The notes: generated by a model not told the origin, from the letters alone. Counted from the stretch's first letter, positions 16,843-29,027 are shown. The stretch: DNA of 64,000 nucleotides from Pseudomonas kilonensis (GCF_001269885.1 NZ_LHVH01000007.1:62001-126000); one strand, 5' to 3'. Numbers and translations: made by a program.

Positions 16843-18264
16843 ATGAAGTTGTCCATGCCGCGATTCGATCAAGCCCCTGTATTGGTGGTCGGCGATGTCA
16901 TGCTCGACCGCTACTGGCATGGCGGTACCTCACGGATTTCCCCTGAGGCCCCGGTACCGGTGGTCAAGGTCGAGCACATCGAGGATCGCCCCGGTGGTGC
17001 CGCCAACGTTGCCCTGAACATCGCCGCCCTCGGCGCGCCGGCCTCCCTGGTGGGCGTGACTGGCGACGATGAGGCTGCCGACAGCCTGACCAACAGCCTC
17101 AAGGGCGCTGGCGTACGGGCGATATTCCAGCGCATCGCGCACCAGCCGACTATCGTCAAGCTGCGGGTCATGAGCCGTCACCAGCAACTGCTGCGCATCG
17201 ACTTCGAAGAACCTTTCGCCACCGATCCCTTGGCCCTCGGTGCTGAGGTCGACAACCTGCTCGAAGGCATCAAGGTCCTGGTGTTGTCGGACTACGGCAA
17301 AGGTGCGTTGAAAAACCACCAGGCGCTGATCCAGGCCGCCCGTGCCCGTGGCATTCCGGTCCTGGCCGATCCCAAGGGCAAGGACTTTTCCATCTACCGT
17401 GGCGCGAGCCTGATCACCCCGAACCTCAGCGAATTCGAAACCATCGTCGGCGGTTGCGCCGATGAGCACGAGCTGGTGAGTAAAGGCGCCCAGCTGATGC
17501 ATGACCTGGATCTCGGGGCGCTGCTGGTGACCCGCGGTGAACACGGCATGACCCTGCTGCGTCCTGATCATCCGGCCTTGCACCTGCCGGCCCGTGCCCG
17601 TGAAGTGTTCGACGTGACGGGTGCCGGTGACACGGTGATTTCCACCCTGGCGGCAGCGATTGCCGCCGGTGAAGAGCTCCCCCATGCGGTCGCCCTGGCG
17701 AACCTGGCGGCGGGCATTGTCGTCGGCAAGCTGGGTACTGCTGCGATCAGTGCGCCGGAGCTGCGTCGCGCCATTCAGCGCGAAGAGGGTTCCGAGCGCG
17801 GTGTGCTGGGGCTGGAGCAACTGCTGCTGGCCGTCGACGACGCGCGTGCCCACAACGAAAGAATCGTCTTCACCAATGGGTGCTTCGACATCCTCCATGC
17901 CGGCCATGTGACCTACCTCGAGCAGGCCAGGGCCCAGGGTGATCGCCTGATCGTTGCAGTCAACGACGACGCATCGGTGAGCCGCCTCAAAGGGCCGGGC
18001 CGGCCGATCAACAGCGTTGATCGACGCATGGCGGTCCTGGCCGGCCTTGGCGCGGTGGATTGGGTCATCAGTTTCAGCGAGGGCACGCCGGAAAACCTGC
18101 TTCGCCAGGTCAAGCCGGATGTGCTGGTCAAGGGCGGCGATTATGGCGTCGACCAAGTTGTGGGCGCCGATATCGTTGCGGCCTATGGCGGCGCGGTGAA
18201 AGTGCTGGGACTGGTGGAAAACAGCTCGACGACAGCCATCGTCGAGAAGATTCGTGGCCGGTGA
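16843..18264 (+). CDS. hldE: Bifunctional heptose 7-phosphate kinase / heptose 1-phosphate adenylyltransferase
   Basis: HldE makes ADP-D-glycero-heptose, the precursor later used by WaaF and WaaC. The ATG at 16843 (MKLSMPRFDQ) gives 473 residues, close to E. coli HldE; the in-frame ATG at 16765 is not needed. The N-terminal ribokinase domain shows RPGGAANVALNIAALG and DVTGAGDTVIST. The C-terminal nucleotidyltransferase domain shows TNGCFDILHAGHVTYL (HxGH motif). It lies downstream of msbA as in PAO1 (PA4996). Confidence 0.96.
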   Translation: MKLSMPRFDQAPVLVVGDVMLDRYWHGGTSRISPEAPVPVVKVEHIEDRPGGAANVALNIAALGAPASLVGVTGDDEAADSLTNSLKGAGVRAIFQRIAHQPTIVKLRVMSRHQQLLRIDFEEPFATDPLALGAEVDNLLEGIKVLVLSDYGKGALKNHQALIQAARARGIPVLADPKGKDFSIYRGASLITPNLSEFETIVGGCADEHELVSKGAQLMHDLDLGALLVTRGEHGMTLLRPDHPALHLPARAREVFDVTGAGDTVISTLAAAIAAGEELPHAVALANLAAGIVVGKLGTAAISAPELRRAIQREEGSERGVLGLEQLLLAVDDARAHNERIVFTNGCFDILHAGHVTYLEQARAQGDRLIVAVNDDASVSRLKGPGRPINSVDRRMAVLAGLGAVDWVISFSEGTPENLLRQVKPDVLVKGGDYGVDQVVGADIVAAYGGAVKVLGLVENSSTTAIVEKIRGR

Positions 18265-18476
18265 TGTCTTCACCCGATGGTTTTGGGAGGGTGCGGTATG
18301 GCACGCGCCTTTCCGTCGCCTGGCCCGCTCGTGAGCATTGCTTAGTCCCGTTTGGCAGTAACCCGCTTACGAGCGTCATGTTGTCGGTAGTGAACGTACA
18401 GTCGCGTTGAAGAGGTCCGGCAACCTGGCGTGATATCGCTGGGGCGAATTGTTTTATTACGGTAGGGGCGGGACGT

Positions 18477-19283
18477 GTGTTGAAAATTGCGCTGGCATTT
18501 TTTGGTATCCCGAGGAATTCGGAAGTCTGTTTCCCGTCCATTGAAAAAAACGTTCTTGCACAAATCCCTGCCGGGAGCGAAGTGCAGTGCTTTTACCACT
18601 TGTACAAAATCGATGAAGTTCACAATCCGCGTTCCGGTGAACAAGGCAAACTGGATGCGGACAACTATTCACCCTTCACCACAATGACCGGTCGACTCGA
18701 TTCCATTGAGGGGGTTCTGGAGCGCTGGGACTTCGAGAGGGTCAAGGCGTTTGGTGATACATGGGGGGATCAGCATGCGTCGCTCAGAAACCTGATCTAT
18801 CAGCTCAACTCCCTGAACAGTGTCACGGCTATGATGGAGCCATTTGATCCAGACTTCGTCGTGTTCGTTCGGCCCGACATTTTCTTTCACACGACGCTTC
18901 CCAGCTATGTGTTTGCTCGTCCCGAAGCTCGCAGGTTGAATGCCTATATTCCGGACTGGCAATGGTGGAACGGTTTGAACGACCGATTTGCGATCTGCGG
19001 GCGTGACGCCTACCGTGCCTATGGCTCGCGTATCGAGCGTATTTTCGATTTCTGCGAGGTAACCGGCAGGAAGCTGCATTCCGAACGGTTACTCAAATTT
19101 GCGCTGCAGCAGGCGCATATCAAAGTCTTCACCCTGCCGACCACGGCATCTCGCGTACGGATTAATGGCAATTTCGCTGAAGAGTCGTTCTCTTCCAAGC
19201 GCGGCATGGGCAAACGCGAGAATCGTTATTTTCGTCTCTTCGCGCGGTGGCGGACCTACCTCGATAGGCGCTCCTCCACCTGA
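18477..19283 (+). CDS. Hypothetical glycosyltransferase-like protein
   Basis: A 268-residue soluble protein starting at GTG 18477 or TTG 18480, with AGGGG at 18464-18468. It begins KIALAFFGIPRNSE, a Rossmann-like first strand, and has DPDFVVFVRPDIFFHT (about residues 126-141), which resembles the R-P-D site of capsule and LPS glycosyltransferases. It looks less GC-rich than neighbours in places. PAO1 synteny places other genes between hldE and PA4993, so it appears to be a lineage-specific insertion. I do not recognise the family with certainty. Confidence 0.55.
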   Translation: MLKIALAFFGIPRNSEVCFPSIEKNVLAQIPAGSEVQCFYHLYKIDEVHNPRSGEQGKLDADNYSPFTTMTGRLDSIEGVLERWDFERVKAFGDTWGDQHASLRNLIYQLNSLNSVTAMMEPFDPDFVVFVRPDIFFHTTLPSYVFARPEARRLNAYIPDWQWWNGLNDRFAICGRDAYRAYGSRIERIFDFCEVTGRKLHSERLLKFALQQAHIKVFTLPTTASRVRINGNFAEESFSSKRGMGKRENRYFRLFARWRTYLDRRSST

Positions 19284-19284
19284 C

Positions 19285-20250
19285 CTACTTGTGTAGCGTC
19301 CCACGAACCATGCGCATCAAGCCCATGGCTTTCTTGTGCAAGCCTTTGAGGCCTTGGCGATGTGGGGCCGGAGCCTTCAGGCCCTGTTTGACAAGCCAAT
19401 CTTTCCAGCGGATGCGTTCGTCGCGCACCACCCAGCCCTCTTGGCTGGCGAAACTCTCCGCCAGGTACAGCCCCCGGGTGCTGGCTGGGTACAACTGATC
19501 CTTTTTCAGGGTGTACAGCTCGGGCAAGGGCTGCCCATCCTGCAGCGGCATCAGGTACAGGTCGGGCCGCTTGCGGTCCAGGCGCGCCACCAACAGGTCA
19601 CCTTCCAGTCGCTCATCGACGTGAAACAAACTCAGGGACTTGGCTTCCTTGGGCACATCCAGGCGCAAGTCATAGATCAGTTGCAGCGATGCCGTCGGCA
19701 GGTGCACGTAGGCCCGTGGTCGCTCGATCAGTTGCAGGTTGGCGCTGCGCACCGGGCGTGCCGAGCCCGACAGTGGCGTCAGCCGGAACGGCAAGGCTTC
19801 GCGGTAATGCAGGGCCGTGGCGTAGGGGGCTGGCAGCCAGGTGTCGTTGAAGCGCCCGCCAAGCCAGCCTTCTGGGGTTTCCAGCAGGCATTCCTCGGCA
19901 ATTTCGCTGATGGCGGTGAGCAGCGGCAGGTTCAGTTCGTGGGCCGGGACGTAGCCGGATATCAGCTTGAGCACCACATCGCCGCGATCCTGTCGACGCT
20001 GGCGCACTAGCACCCAATAATCGCGGTTCTGCCAATGCAGGGTCAGGCGCACCGAGACGCCCAGGTTCGCCAACTCCAGGGAAAAGCGCTCGGCATCGGC
20101 CACCGCGACAGGACGGCGACGCTGCAAGGTCTGGGCGAAATTCAGCGGCATCCCGACGCTCTGGTAAGTCAGGCCTTCGGGGGTCGCTTCGACGAACAGG
20201 GGCAGGGTCTTGAAGTTACTCGGGTTCTTTCTGATGAGCGTACGCGGCAT
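19285..20250 (-). CDS. Conserved hypothetical protein (PA4993-like)
   Basis: A 321-residue protein, MPRTLIRKNPSNFKTLPLFV onward, without membrane segments, signal peptide or Walker motifs. It has a basic C-terminus. Relatives in Pseudomonas are often labelled metal ABC transporter ATPase, but I see no P-loop or ABC signature, so that label looks wrong. It lies downstream of the aldo/keto reductase on the same strand with a 33-bp gap, likely co-transcribed. Function unknown. Confidence 0.7.
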   Translation of the reverse strand: MPRTLIRKNPSNFKTLPLFVEATPEGLTYQSVGMPLNFAQTLQRRRPVAVADAERFSLELANLGVSVRLTLHWQNRDYWVLVRQRRQDRGDVVLKLISGYVPAHELNLPLLTAISEIAEECLLETPEGWLGGRFNDTWLPAPYATALHYREALPFRLTPLSGSARPVRSANLQLIERPRAYVHLPTASLQLIYDLRLDVPKEAKSLSLFHVDERLEGDLLVARLDRKRPDLYLMPLQDGQPLPELYTLKKDQLYPASTRGLYLAESFASQEGWVVRDERIRWKDWLVKQGLKAPAPHRQGLKGLHKKAMGLMRMVRGTLHK

Positions 20251-20283
20251 GTCGGCTCCTTCCTTCAGGCCGCGTGGGCGGCG

Positions 20284-21096
20284 TCAGTGTTTACGCAGGA
20301 CCGTGGCGACGGTCGCGACGTTATGGGCGAGGTGCAGCGGATTGATGGTGCCGACAATAGCACTGGCGACCCCAGGATGCTCAAACAACAGTTCGAAGCT
20401 GGCGCGAACCGGGTCTACCCCGGGGCTCAGGCAGACGTGGCCGCTGGCCAGGGCCTTTTTCACCAGGATCGCTTTGCCGTGTTCGCTGGCGTAGTCAATG
20501 ACAGCCTTTTCGTTTCGTTCGTTCAGATTGTAGGTGACCATCGCGCAATCGCCTTGCTCCAAGGCCTTCAAGCCGCCGTCGACGGTCTTGCCGGAAAAAC
20601 CGAAGCCGCCGATCTTGCCCTCGCGCTTGAGCGCCGCCAGGGTCGGGTAGACCTCGCTGTCGTTGAGGATCGCCAGGTCGTTGCCATCCGAATGCACCAG
20701 GACCAGGTCGATATAGTCGGTTTCCAGGCGCTTGAGGCTGCGCTCCACCGAAAATCGGGTATGGGCGGCACTGAAGTCATGGCGTGACTGGCCGTCGCTG
20801 AACTCTTCGCCGACCTTGCTGACAATCACCCAGTCCTGGCGTTGGCCGCGCAGCAGCGGGCCGAGGCGCTCTTCGCTGCGACCATAGGCCGGCGCGGTGT
20901 CGATCAGGTTGATACCCAGGTCGCGCGCCAGTTTGAGCAACATGCGCGCTTCGTCGTCATCGGGGATCCGAAAGCCGTTGGGGTATTTGACGCCTTGGTC
21001 GCGACCGAGCTTGACGGTGCCCAGGCCCAGGGGGGAGACGCGCGGGCCGTCATGGCCCAGGGGGCGATAGAGGTCATGCAGGGTCGGTTGGCTCAT
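20284..21096 (-). CDS. Aldo/keto reductase
   Basis: A 270-residue NAD(P)H-dependent oxidoreductase with a TIM-barrel pattern. The catalytic tetrad is visible: Asp and Tyr in LIDTAPAYGRSEERLG, Lys in WVIVSKVGEEF and His in DLVLVHSDG. It is slightly shorter than many aldo/keto reductases. Its start overlaps the stop of the FAD oxidoreductase gene by 4 bp, so the two are an operon (PA4992-PA4991 in PAO1). Substrate unknown. Confidence 0.85.
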   Translation of the reverse strand: MSQPTLHDLYRPLGHDGPRVSPLGLGTVKLGRDQGVKYPNGFRIPDDDEARMLLKLARDLGINLIDTAPAYGRSEERLGPLLRGQRQDWVIVSKVGEEFSDGQSRHDFSAAHTRFSVERSLKRLETDYIDLVLVHSDGNDLAILNDSEVYPTLAALKREGKIGGFGFSGKTVDGGLKALEQGDCAMVTYNLNERNEKAVIDYASEHGKAILVKKALASGHVCLSPGVDPVRASFELLFEHPGVASAIVGTINPLHLAHNVATVATVLRKH

Positions 21097-22268
21097 GGCA
21101 GCAGTTGCTCCCAGGCAGGCACGCCCATCGGCGGCTTCGGCAGGTCCGGCAGTGGGGCCGGGTGGCTTGGCTGGATGCCATCGCGTTGCAGGACATTGAC
21201 CACCCGATCAGCGAAGTCCGGGGCCAGGGCCAGTTTGGTTGGCCAACCCACCAGCAGTCGATCCTGCTCGGCGAGGAAGGCGTTGTCCGGACGGGTCAGG
21301 CCCGACTGCAACGGTTCGGCGCGGTCAACCCGCAGCGTGGCCCATTGCGCGGTGCTCAGGTCAACCCAAGGCAACAATTGGCCGAGTTCTTTCTGGGCGG
21401 CGGCGATCTGCGCGGCCGGCTCGCGGGTCACGCCATCGCCTTCGGCCAGATCACCACCCACGTACCAGACCCATTGGCCATCGGCCGCCGGATGAGTGGT
21501 CACGGTGACGCGCGGCTTCGGTCCACCGCCCAGGCAATGGGCGTAGAGCGGCTTGAGGCTGGGGCCCTTGACCAGGACCATGTGCAGCGGCCGGCGCTGC
21601 ATGGCTGGCTGGTCCAGGCCCAAGGCGTTGAGCAGGTCGGCGGTGCCGCCCCCGGCGCTGAGGACAATGCGTTGCGCGCGAATCTCGCGGCCATCGACCT
21701 TGAGTCCGATCAGCTCGCCCCCTTCGCGCAGCGGTTCGATGTGTTGCCCGGCCAACAAGCTGTCGCCGGCCAGTTCCGCCAGGCGCGCGATCACGCTCGG
21801 CACGTCCACCACCAGCTCGGCCAGGCGATAGACCTTGCCCTTGAAGCGCTTGTCTTGCAGGGCCGGCGGCAACTGGTCGCCCTTGACCTGATCGACCCGC
21901 CCGCGCACGGCCTTGCTGGCAAAGAAACTGGTGAGGTTGCCGGCCAGGGTGCCGGGGGACCAGAGGTAATGGGCATCGGACAGCATGCGCACGCCGGACA
22001 GGTCCAGCTCACCTTCACCTTTCAGGGCTTCGCGCCAGCGACGCGGCATGTCGGCGATGGCTTCCGAGGCACCGGTCAGGGCGCCGTGCAGGGCGTACTT
22101 GGCGCCACCATGGATAATGCCCTGGGATTTGACACTCTGCCCGCCGCCGAGGCTGGCGCTTTCCACCAGCACGGTCGAAAAACCCTGGCGACGCAGGCGT
22201 GCATTCAGCCAGAGACCGGCGACGCCTGCGCCGACAATCAGAATGTCGGTGGAAATAACGGATGACAT
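21093..22268 (-). CDS. FAD-dependent oxidoreductase (DAO family)
   Basis: A 391-residue DAO-type flavoprotein. The dinucleotide-binding motif [20 protein letters not shown] begins at residue 9, followed by [20 protein letters not shown]. The C-terminal substrate domain ends with [16 protein letters not shown]. First gene of the operon with the aldo/keto reductase. The substrate is not evident; the pairing suggests sequential redox steps on a small metabolite, which is inference. Confidence 0.85.
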   Translation of the reverse strand: MSSVISTDILIVGAGVAGLWLNARLRRQGFSTVLVESASLGGGQSVKSQGIIHGGAKYALHGALTGASEAIADMPRRWREALKGEGELDLSGVRMLSDAHYLWSPGTLAGNLTSFFASKAVRGRVDQVKGDQLPPALQDKRFKGKVYRLAELVVDVPSVIARLAELAGDSLLAGQHIEPLREGGELIGLKVDGREIRAQRIVLSAGGGTADLLNALGLDQPAMQRRPLHMVLVKGPSLKPLYAHCLGGGPKPRVTVTTHPAADGQWVWYVGGDLAEGDGVTREPAAQIAAAQKELGQLLPWVDLSTAQWATLRVDRAEPLQSGLTRPDNAFLAEQDRLLVGWPTKLALAPDFADRVVNVLQRDGIQPSHPAPLPDLPKPPMGVPAWEQLLP

Positions 22269-22340
22269 GAGCGACCTCAGTGTTCAAGACGAGGGCGCAG
22301 TATACAGACTCGATGCAGAGGGAATTTGTTGGCGGTCAAC

Positions 22341-22429
22341 CTGTGGGAGCAAAGCTTGCTCGCGATACGGGCGCCTCGGTTCCAGAGAGACCGCGTCGTT
22401 TTCATCGAGGGCAAGCCTTGCTCCCACAG
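22341..22429. repeat. REPIN (89 bp inverted REP pair)
   Basis: Two inward-facing REP units (CTGTGGGAGCAAAGCTTGCT at the left, its near reverse complement at the right) enclose a variable centre. It lies between the FAD oxidoreductase start and the SMR gene end. The centre is nearly identical to the copy at 25139. Confidence 0.9.
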
Positions 22430-22476
22430 ATTCCCCCTTGCCGAACATGTGTTTTCAGTCCTTTTAATCCGTGTTT

Positions 22477-22809
22477 TCAGTGGCCAGCAGTCTTGGAAAA
22501 CAGCTGGATCACCACCACCCCCAACACAATCAACGCCATCCCCAGCATCGCCGGCACGTCCAGTTTCTGCCCATAGATAAACAGCGCCGCCACGCTGACC
22601 ATCACAATCCCCAGCCCGGCCCAGACCGCATAGGCCACGCCCACCGGTACGGTGCGCACCACCAGCGTCAGCATCCAGAAGGCGGTGCCGTAGCCGACGA
22701 CGACCAGCAGCAAAGGCAGAGGTGTGCTCAGGCCCTTGATCGCTTTCATCGAAACGGTGGCGATGACTTCGGCGCAGATGGCGATGGCCAGGTAGTAGTA
22801 GGCGTTCAT
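22477..22809 (-). CDS. Small multidrug resistance (SMR) efflux protein
   Basis: A 110-residue inner-membrane proton antiporter with four transmembrane helices, the same length as EmrE. The essential membrane-embedded Glu14 is present in [16 protein letters not shown], and helix 3 has [10 protein letters not shown] chose the ATG at 22809 because GAGGAA precedes it closely; an in-frame ATG at 22851 adds a charged, non-homologous tail. It matches PA4990 in place. Divergent from a LysR gene with shared operator-like repeats. Likely exports cationic toxic compounds. Confidence 0.9.
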   Translation of the reverse strand: MNAYYYLAIAICAEVIATVSMKAIKGLSTPLPLLLVVVGYGTAFWMLTLVVRTVPVGVAYAVWAGLGIVMVSVAALFIYGQKLDVPAMLGMALIVLGVVVIQLFSKTAGH

Positions 22810-22856
22810 GGGCGGTTCCTCTTCGACGGTTGCGTCTTTCGATGGGGCCATTCTAG

Positions 22857-22906
22857 AGATAGGTCAGATGCGGTAAAGTCATTACCTATCTGTAATTAAG
22901 ATAGGT
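22857..22906. promoter_or_regulatory. Operator-like repeats between SMR gene and LysR gene
   Basis: AGATAGGT occurs at 22857-22864 and 22899-22906, with its reverse complement ACCTATCT at 22884-22891. The last two form a perfect 8-bp inverted repeat with a 7-bp AT-rich spacer, a typical LysR binding layout, and sit 7 bp before the LysR start codon. Probably the site for the LysR protein encoded next to it. Confidence 0.6.
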
Positions 22907-22912
22907 TGAGCC

Positions 22913-23803
22913 ATGAACGTTCAGTGGAACCTGGAGCAATTGCGGCTGTTTGTCGGGGTCGCCGAGAAACGTTCGTTTTCGGCCGTGGCTCGGGATCAGC
23001 GCAAGGCCCAATCGGCCATCAGCAGCGCGATTGCCTTGCTGGAGGACGACTTGGGGGTGAGCCTGTTCGAGCGCAGCAGCGGCCGGCAGCCCAGGCTCAC
23101 CGACGCGGGAGAAGCCTTGCTTGAAGAGGCCCGGGAAGTGCTGCGTCAGTGCGAGCGCCTCAATGGCCGGGCCCTGGCCCTGATGCGCGGGCAGGAAGCG
23201 TCGCTGCGCCTGGCCCAGGACGAAGCCATGCCTTATCAACCGGTCATCGACAGCCTGGCGGCCCTGGCCGAGCAATTCCCCACCCTCGAAGTGCAACTGG
23301 CCAGCGCCGCCCAAGGCGATGTGGCGCGCAAACTGGTGGAGCGCCGCGCCGACCTCGGCTTGCTGTTCTATCACGACCAGATCCCCGAGGCGCTGGAGCG
23401 CCGGGTGCTGGGCAGCGTCGAGATGGTCACGGTGTGTGGCAGGGGGCACCCGCTGGCGAACCATGACTATGTGACCTGCCGGGAAATGGCCCGGCACCGC
23501 CAGTTGTTGATGGCCACCCAGTCCAGTGTCTATCCCGGCAGTGAGCAGGCCAGCCCGCAAGTTTGGCGGGCTGACAGTTTCTATGTACTGGCCGAATGGC
23601 TGAGGAGTGGCCTGGGCTGGGCCTGGCTGCCTCGGCATGTGGTGCAATACCCGGCGTACCTGGGCGACATGGTCGAGCTCAGCAGCGAATGGACCCCGCC
23701 GGCCCTGGTGGTGGAACTGGTCTGGCGCCGCGACGAACCCCTGGGTCCGGCCGCCCGTTGGCTGGCGGAACGTTTTGCCGTGCAGTTGCAGGCGATTGGC
23801 TGA
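22913..23803 (+). CDS. LysR-family transcriptional regulator
   Basis: A 296-residue LysR regulator. The N-terminal winged helix-turn-helix covers about residues 5-65 with QLRLFVGVAEKRSFSAVARD and AISSAIALLEDDLGVSLFER. The rest is the effector-binding domain. It is transcribed away from the SMR gene (PA4989/PA4990 in PAO1) and probably controls that gene and itself through the intergenic repeats. Effector unknown. Confidence 0.88.
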   Translation: MNVQWNLEQLRLFVGVAEKRSFSAVARDQRKAQSAISSAIALLEDDLGVSLFERSSGRQPRLTDAGEALLEEAREVLRQCERLNGRALALMRGQEASLRLAQDEAMPYQPVIDSLAALAEQFPTLEVQLASAAQGDVARKLVERRADLGLLFYHDQIPEALERRVLGSVEMVTVCGRGHPLANHDYVTCREMARHRQLLMATQSSVYPGSEQASPQVWRADSFYVLAEWLRSGLGWAWLPRHVVQYPAYLGDMVELSSEWTPPALVVELVWRRDEPLGPAARWLAERFAVQLQAIG

Positions 23804-23825
23804 AAAACCGATAAACTCCGCCGCC

Positions 23826-25100
23826 ATGAACAGAACTCTCTATAGCGCGTTGTTTTACTTGGGGCTGCCACTGGTAGCGATTCGGCTGTGGTTGCGGGCC
23901 CGCAAGGCGCCGGCTTATGCCCGGCGCATCGGCGAGCGGTTTTCCTGGGGGCTGCCGGTCATGGTGCCGGGGGGCATCTGGGTCCACTCGGTGTCGGTGG
24001 GCGAGAGCATCGCCGCCGCGCCGATGATCCGCGCCTTGCTGCAACGTTATCCACAGCTGCCGATCACCGTCACCTGCATGACGCCCACCGGTTCGGAGCG
24101 GATCCGCGCGTTGTTCTCCGGCGAGCCGCGCATCCAGCATTGCTATCTGCCTTACGACTTGCCCTGCGCCGCCAAGCGTTTTCTCGACCGGGTTCGCCCG
24201 TCCCTGGCGGTGATCATGGAAACCGAGCTGTGGCCCAACCACATTCACCAGTGTGCCAAGCGTGGTATTCCCGTTGCTTTGGCTAACGCGCGGCTGTCGG
24301 AGCGTTCGGCACGGGGCTATGGGCGTTTTCCCAAGCTCACCCGGCCGATGCTCGCCGAGATGAGCCTGTTCGCCGTGCAGACCGAAGCCGAAGCCGAGCG
24401 TTTTCGCCAGCTGGGCGCCCGGGCGGAAACCGTCGAGGTCACCGGCTCGATCAAGTTCGACCTGACCATCGACCCGCAACTGCTCGAAGACGCCAGTGCC
24501 TTGCGTCGCCAGTGGCAGGCTACCGAGCGCCCGGTGTGGATCGCCGCCAGTACCCATGAGGGCGAGGACGAAGTGGTGTTGGCCGCCCACCGTCGGTTGC
24601 TCGACAGCTACCCCGATGCGTTGCTGATTCTGGTGCCGCGTCATCCTGAGCGTTTCGACTCCGTGCACCAGTTGTGTGAAAACGAAGGCCTGGTCACGGT
24701 GCGGCGCTCCAGTGGGCAAGCGGTCACCGCCCAGACGTCGGTGTTGCTCGGCGATACCATGGGCGAACTGCTGTTTCTCTACGCGTTGGCCGACAGTGCG
24801 TTTGTCGGTGGCAGCCTGGTGCCCAACGGTGGACACAACCTGCTCGAGCCGGCGGCGCTGGCGAAACCGGTGCTCAGTGGGCCGCACCTGTTCAACTTCC
24901 TCGAAATCGCCGCGCAACTGCGCGCTGCTGGTGCGCTGACGGAAGTGGACGATGCCGAAAGCCTGGCCCTGGCGGTACAGCGCCTGTTCGAACTGCCCCG
25001 CGATGCCCAGCGCATGGCCGAGGCGGGGCTTGCGGTGATGCGCACCAATCAGGGCGCGTTGCAGCGCTTGCTGGAGGGGTTGGGGCGGTTGCTCGGCTGA
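23826..25100 (+). CDS. waaA: Kdo transferase (3-deoxy-D-manno-octulosonic acid transferase)
   Basis: WaaA adds Kdo residues to lipid IVA, the step before heptose addition. The ATG at 23826 gives 424 residues, matching E. coli; the longer upstream frame lies inside the LysR gene. It starts MNRTLYSALFYLGLPLVAIR (membrane anchor), then IWVHSVSVGES with the acceptor Glu, METELWPNHIHQC, and the donor-side VGGSLVPNGGHNLLEPAA. GT30 family. It is separated from the rest of the core cluster but close, as in PAO1 (PA4988). Confidence 0.95.
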   Translation: MNRTLYSALFYLGLPLVAIRLWLRARKAPAYARRIGERFSWGLPVMVPGGIWVHSVSVGESIAAAPMIRALLQRYPQLPITVTCMTPTGSERIRALFSGEPRIQHCYLPYDLPCAAKRFLDRVRPSLAVIMETELWPNHIHQCAKRGIPVALANARLSERSARGYGRFPKLTRPMLAEMSLFAVQTEAEAERFRQLGARAETVEVTGSIKFDLTIDPQLLEDASALRRQWQATERPVWIAASTHEGEDEVVLAAHRRLLDSYPDALLILVPRHPERFDSVHQLCENEGLVTVRRSSGQAVTAQTSVLLGDTMGELLFLYALADSAFVGGSLVPNGGHNLLEPAALAKPVLSGPHLFNFLEIAAQLRAAGALTEVDDAESLALAVQRLFELPRDAQRMAEAGLAVMRTNQGALQRLLEGLGRLLG

Positions 25101-25138
25101 GTCTCTAGGGAGGCGAGGGAAGGTTTTTCCACAACCTC

Positions 25139-25244
25139 CTGTGGGAGCAAAGCTTGCTCGCGATACAAGCGCCTCGGTTCCAGAGAGACCGCGCTGTATT
25201 CATCGCGGGCAAGCCTTGCTCCCACACCAGCTTTGCTCCCACAG
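25139..25244. repeat. REPIN with an extra half unit
   Basis: An 88-bp inverted REP pair (25139-25226) followed by an additional CTTTGCTCCCACAG half (25231-25244). It lies between the convergent 3' ends of waaA and the tolC-like gene and may end transcription from both sides. Confidence 0.88.
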
Positions 25245-25274
25245 GGGGGCTGGACAAGCCTTCCCTCGGTGAGG

Positions 25275-26714
25275 TTATTGCGCCGGCCGCGAGCGCAATT
25301 GCTCCGCTGCGGCCTGGGCCAGGTCCGGCGGCAGGAAGTCGCGGTCGGGGTTGTAGTCGGGCTTGAGGTAGCGTGACAGGTCTTGCAGGTCCGCCGGGCT
25401 CAACGTCCCGGCCGCCTGCTTGAGGCGCAGGTTGTCGAGAATGTAGTCGTAGCGGGCGTTGTTGTAGTTGCGCACCGAGGTGTACAGCTGACGCTGGGCA
25501 TCGAGCACATCGACGATGTTGCGAGTGCCCACCTGGTAGCCGATTTCCGTGGCTTCCACCGCGCTCTGGTTGGAGATGATCGACTGGCGCCGGGCCTGGA
25601 CCTGCTCCACGTCGGTGTTTACCGCGCGGTGCAGGTTACGGGTGTTTTCCACCACCTGCCGGCGCAGGCCTTCGCGTTGCTGTTCGGTCTGAGTGAGCTG
25701 CGAGTAGGACTCGCGCACCTGGGAGCTGGTCAGCCCGCCGCTGTAGATCGGGATGCTCAGTTGCAGGCCGATGGTGCGTTGCTCGGCATCGCCGCCATAA
25801 CGCTGACCGGTGGGGCTCGGGTTGGTGAAGCCGAGGCCGTCGTTGTCGCCTTTTCTATACTGGGCTATCGCGTCGAGGGTCGGTGCATGGCCAGCCTTGC
25901 GTTGGCGCAGGGTGTCCTCGGCGGCATCGACGGCGTAGTTGCTGGCCAGCAGGTTCAGGTTCTGCTTGGCCGCCGTGTCGACCCAGGCTTTGGCATCGTT
26001 CGGCGTCGGCGGCAGGATCGGCAAGGTGTGGACGATGCCCTGGAGCGCGTTGTACTGGCGGTTGGTCAGGGTGATCAAGGCTTCGAAGGCGTCTTCGACC
26101 TGGCGCTGGGCGAGGATCCGGTTGGCCCGTGCTGTGTCGTAGCTGGCCTGGGATTGCAGCACGTCGGTCTTGTCCGACAGGCCTACGTCGAAGCGTTCGT
26201 TGGACTGGTCGAGCTGGCGCTTGAACGCGGCTTCCTCGGCCTTGGTCGAGGCCAGGTTGTCCTGGCTGCGCAGCACGTTGAAGTAGCTCTCGGCGCTTTG
26301 CAGGATCATGTTCTGTTCAGTGGCTGACAGTTGCAGCGACGCTTGTTCGTCGACGGACTTTGCCGCCTGGAGCTGGAACCAGCGGTCGGCGCGGAAAATC
26401 GGCTGGGACAGTGTCGCCTGGTAAACCGTGGAACTGCGGTTGGCGGTCATCGCCGGCTGGTCAAGCTCGGTACGCGTGTTGTTCAGATCGGCGCCGGCCG
26501 AAAGGTTGGGCAACAACCCGGCGCGAGCCTGGGGCACCACTTCCTTCTGGGCGCCATACTGGGCGCGGGCAGCGGCCAGGTCGGCGTTGTTGTCCACCGC
26601 TTCCTGATACACGCTCACCAGATCGGTTTTGGTGGTCAAGGGCGCTTCGGCGGCCCAGGCCATTGCGTTGGACGCACAAGACACGGCCAGGGCCAGTGAA
26701 AGTTTGCGCAGCAT
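25275..26714 (-). CDS. TolC family outer-membrane efflux protein
   Basis: A 479-residue outer-membrane channel protein for type I secretion or tripartite efflux. The ATG at 26714 gives the signal peptide [20 protein letters not shown] ending AWAAEA. Two OEP repeats follow (about residues 30-230 and 245-440) with helix-rich barrel and tunnel segments such as [12 protein letters not shown] and [20 protein letters not shown]. It lies next to thiC, as PA4974 does in PAO1. The C-terminus is extended by a Pro- and Asp-rich tail. Its inner-membrane partners are not in the window. Confidence 0.9.
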   Translation of the reverse strand: MLRKLSLALAVSCASNAMAWAAEAPLTTKTDLVSVYQEAVDNNADLAAARAQYGAQKEVVPQARAGLLPNLSAGADLNNTRTELDQPAMTANRSSTVYQATLSQPIFRADRWFQLQAAKSVDEQASLQLSATEQNMILQSAESYFNVLRSQDNLASTKAEEAAFKRQLDQSNERFDVGLSDKTDVLQSQASYDTARANRILAQRQVEDAFEALITLTNRQYNALQGIVHTLPILPPTPNDAKAWVDTAAKQNLNLLASNYAVDAAEDTLRQRKAGHAPTLDAIAQYRKGDNDGLGFTNPSPTGQRYGGDAEQRTIGLQLSIPIYSGGLTSSQVRESYSQLTQTEQQREGLRRQVVENTRNLHRAVNTDVEQVQARRQSIISNQSAVEATEIGYQVGTRNIVDVLDAQRQLYTSVRNYNNARYDYILDNLRLKQAAGTLSPADLQDLSRYLKPDYNPDRDFLPPDLAQAAAEQLRSRPAQ

Positions 26715-26874
26715 GAGGCTATCCCTAGTTCGCAAATGAGTGCGCATAAGTGGCGCGCGGCGTAGCGAGTGTAGTTGCGCCCGGGCGTGGCAACAATCCT
26801 GTATATGCGCCATTCATCACGCCTTTTGCCCTGGCGATGGCGTTCTCTCGTGGTTGTGTCTAGACTGGCCGGGT

Positions 26875-29027
<2,153 letters not shown>

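Noticed and set aside
18298..18345. 15-codon ORF between hldE and the orphan glycosyltransferase-like gene
   Set aside because: No convincing ribosome site, too short and no coupling to a neighbour.
19285..20250. Label of metal ABC transporter ATPase for the PA4993-like protein
   Set aside because: No Walker A, Walker B or ABC signature is present.
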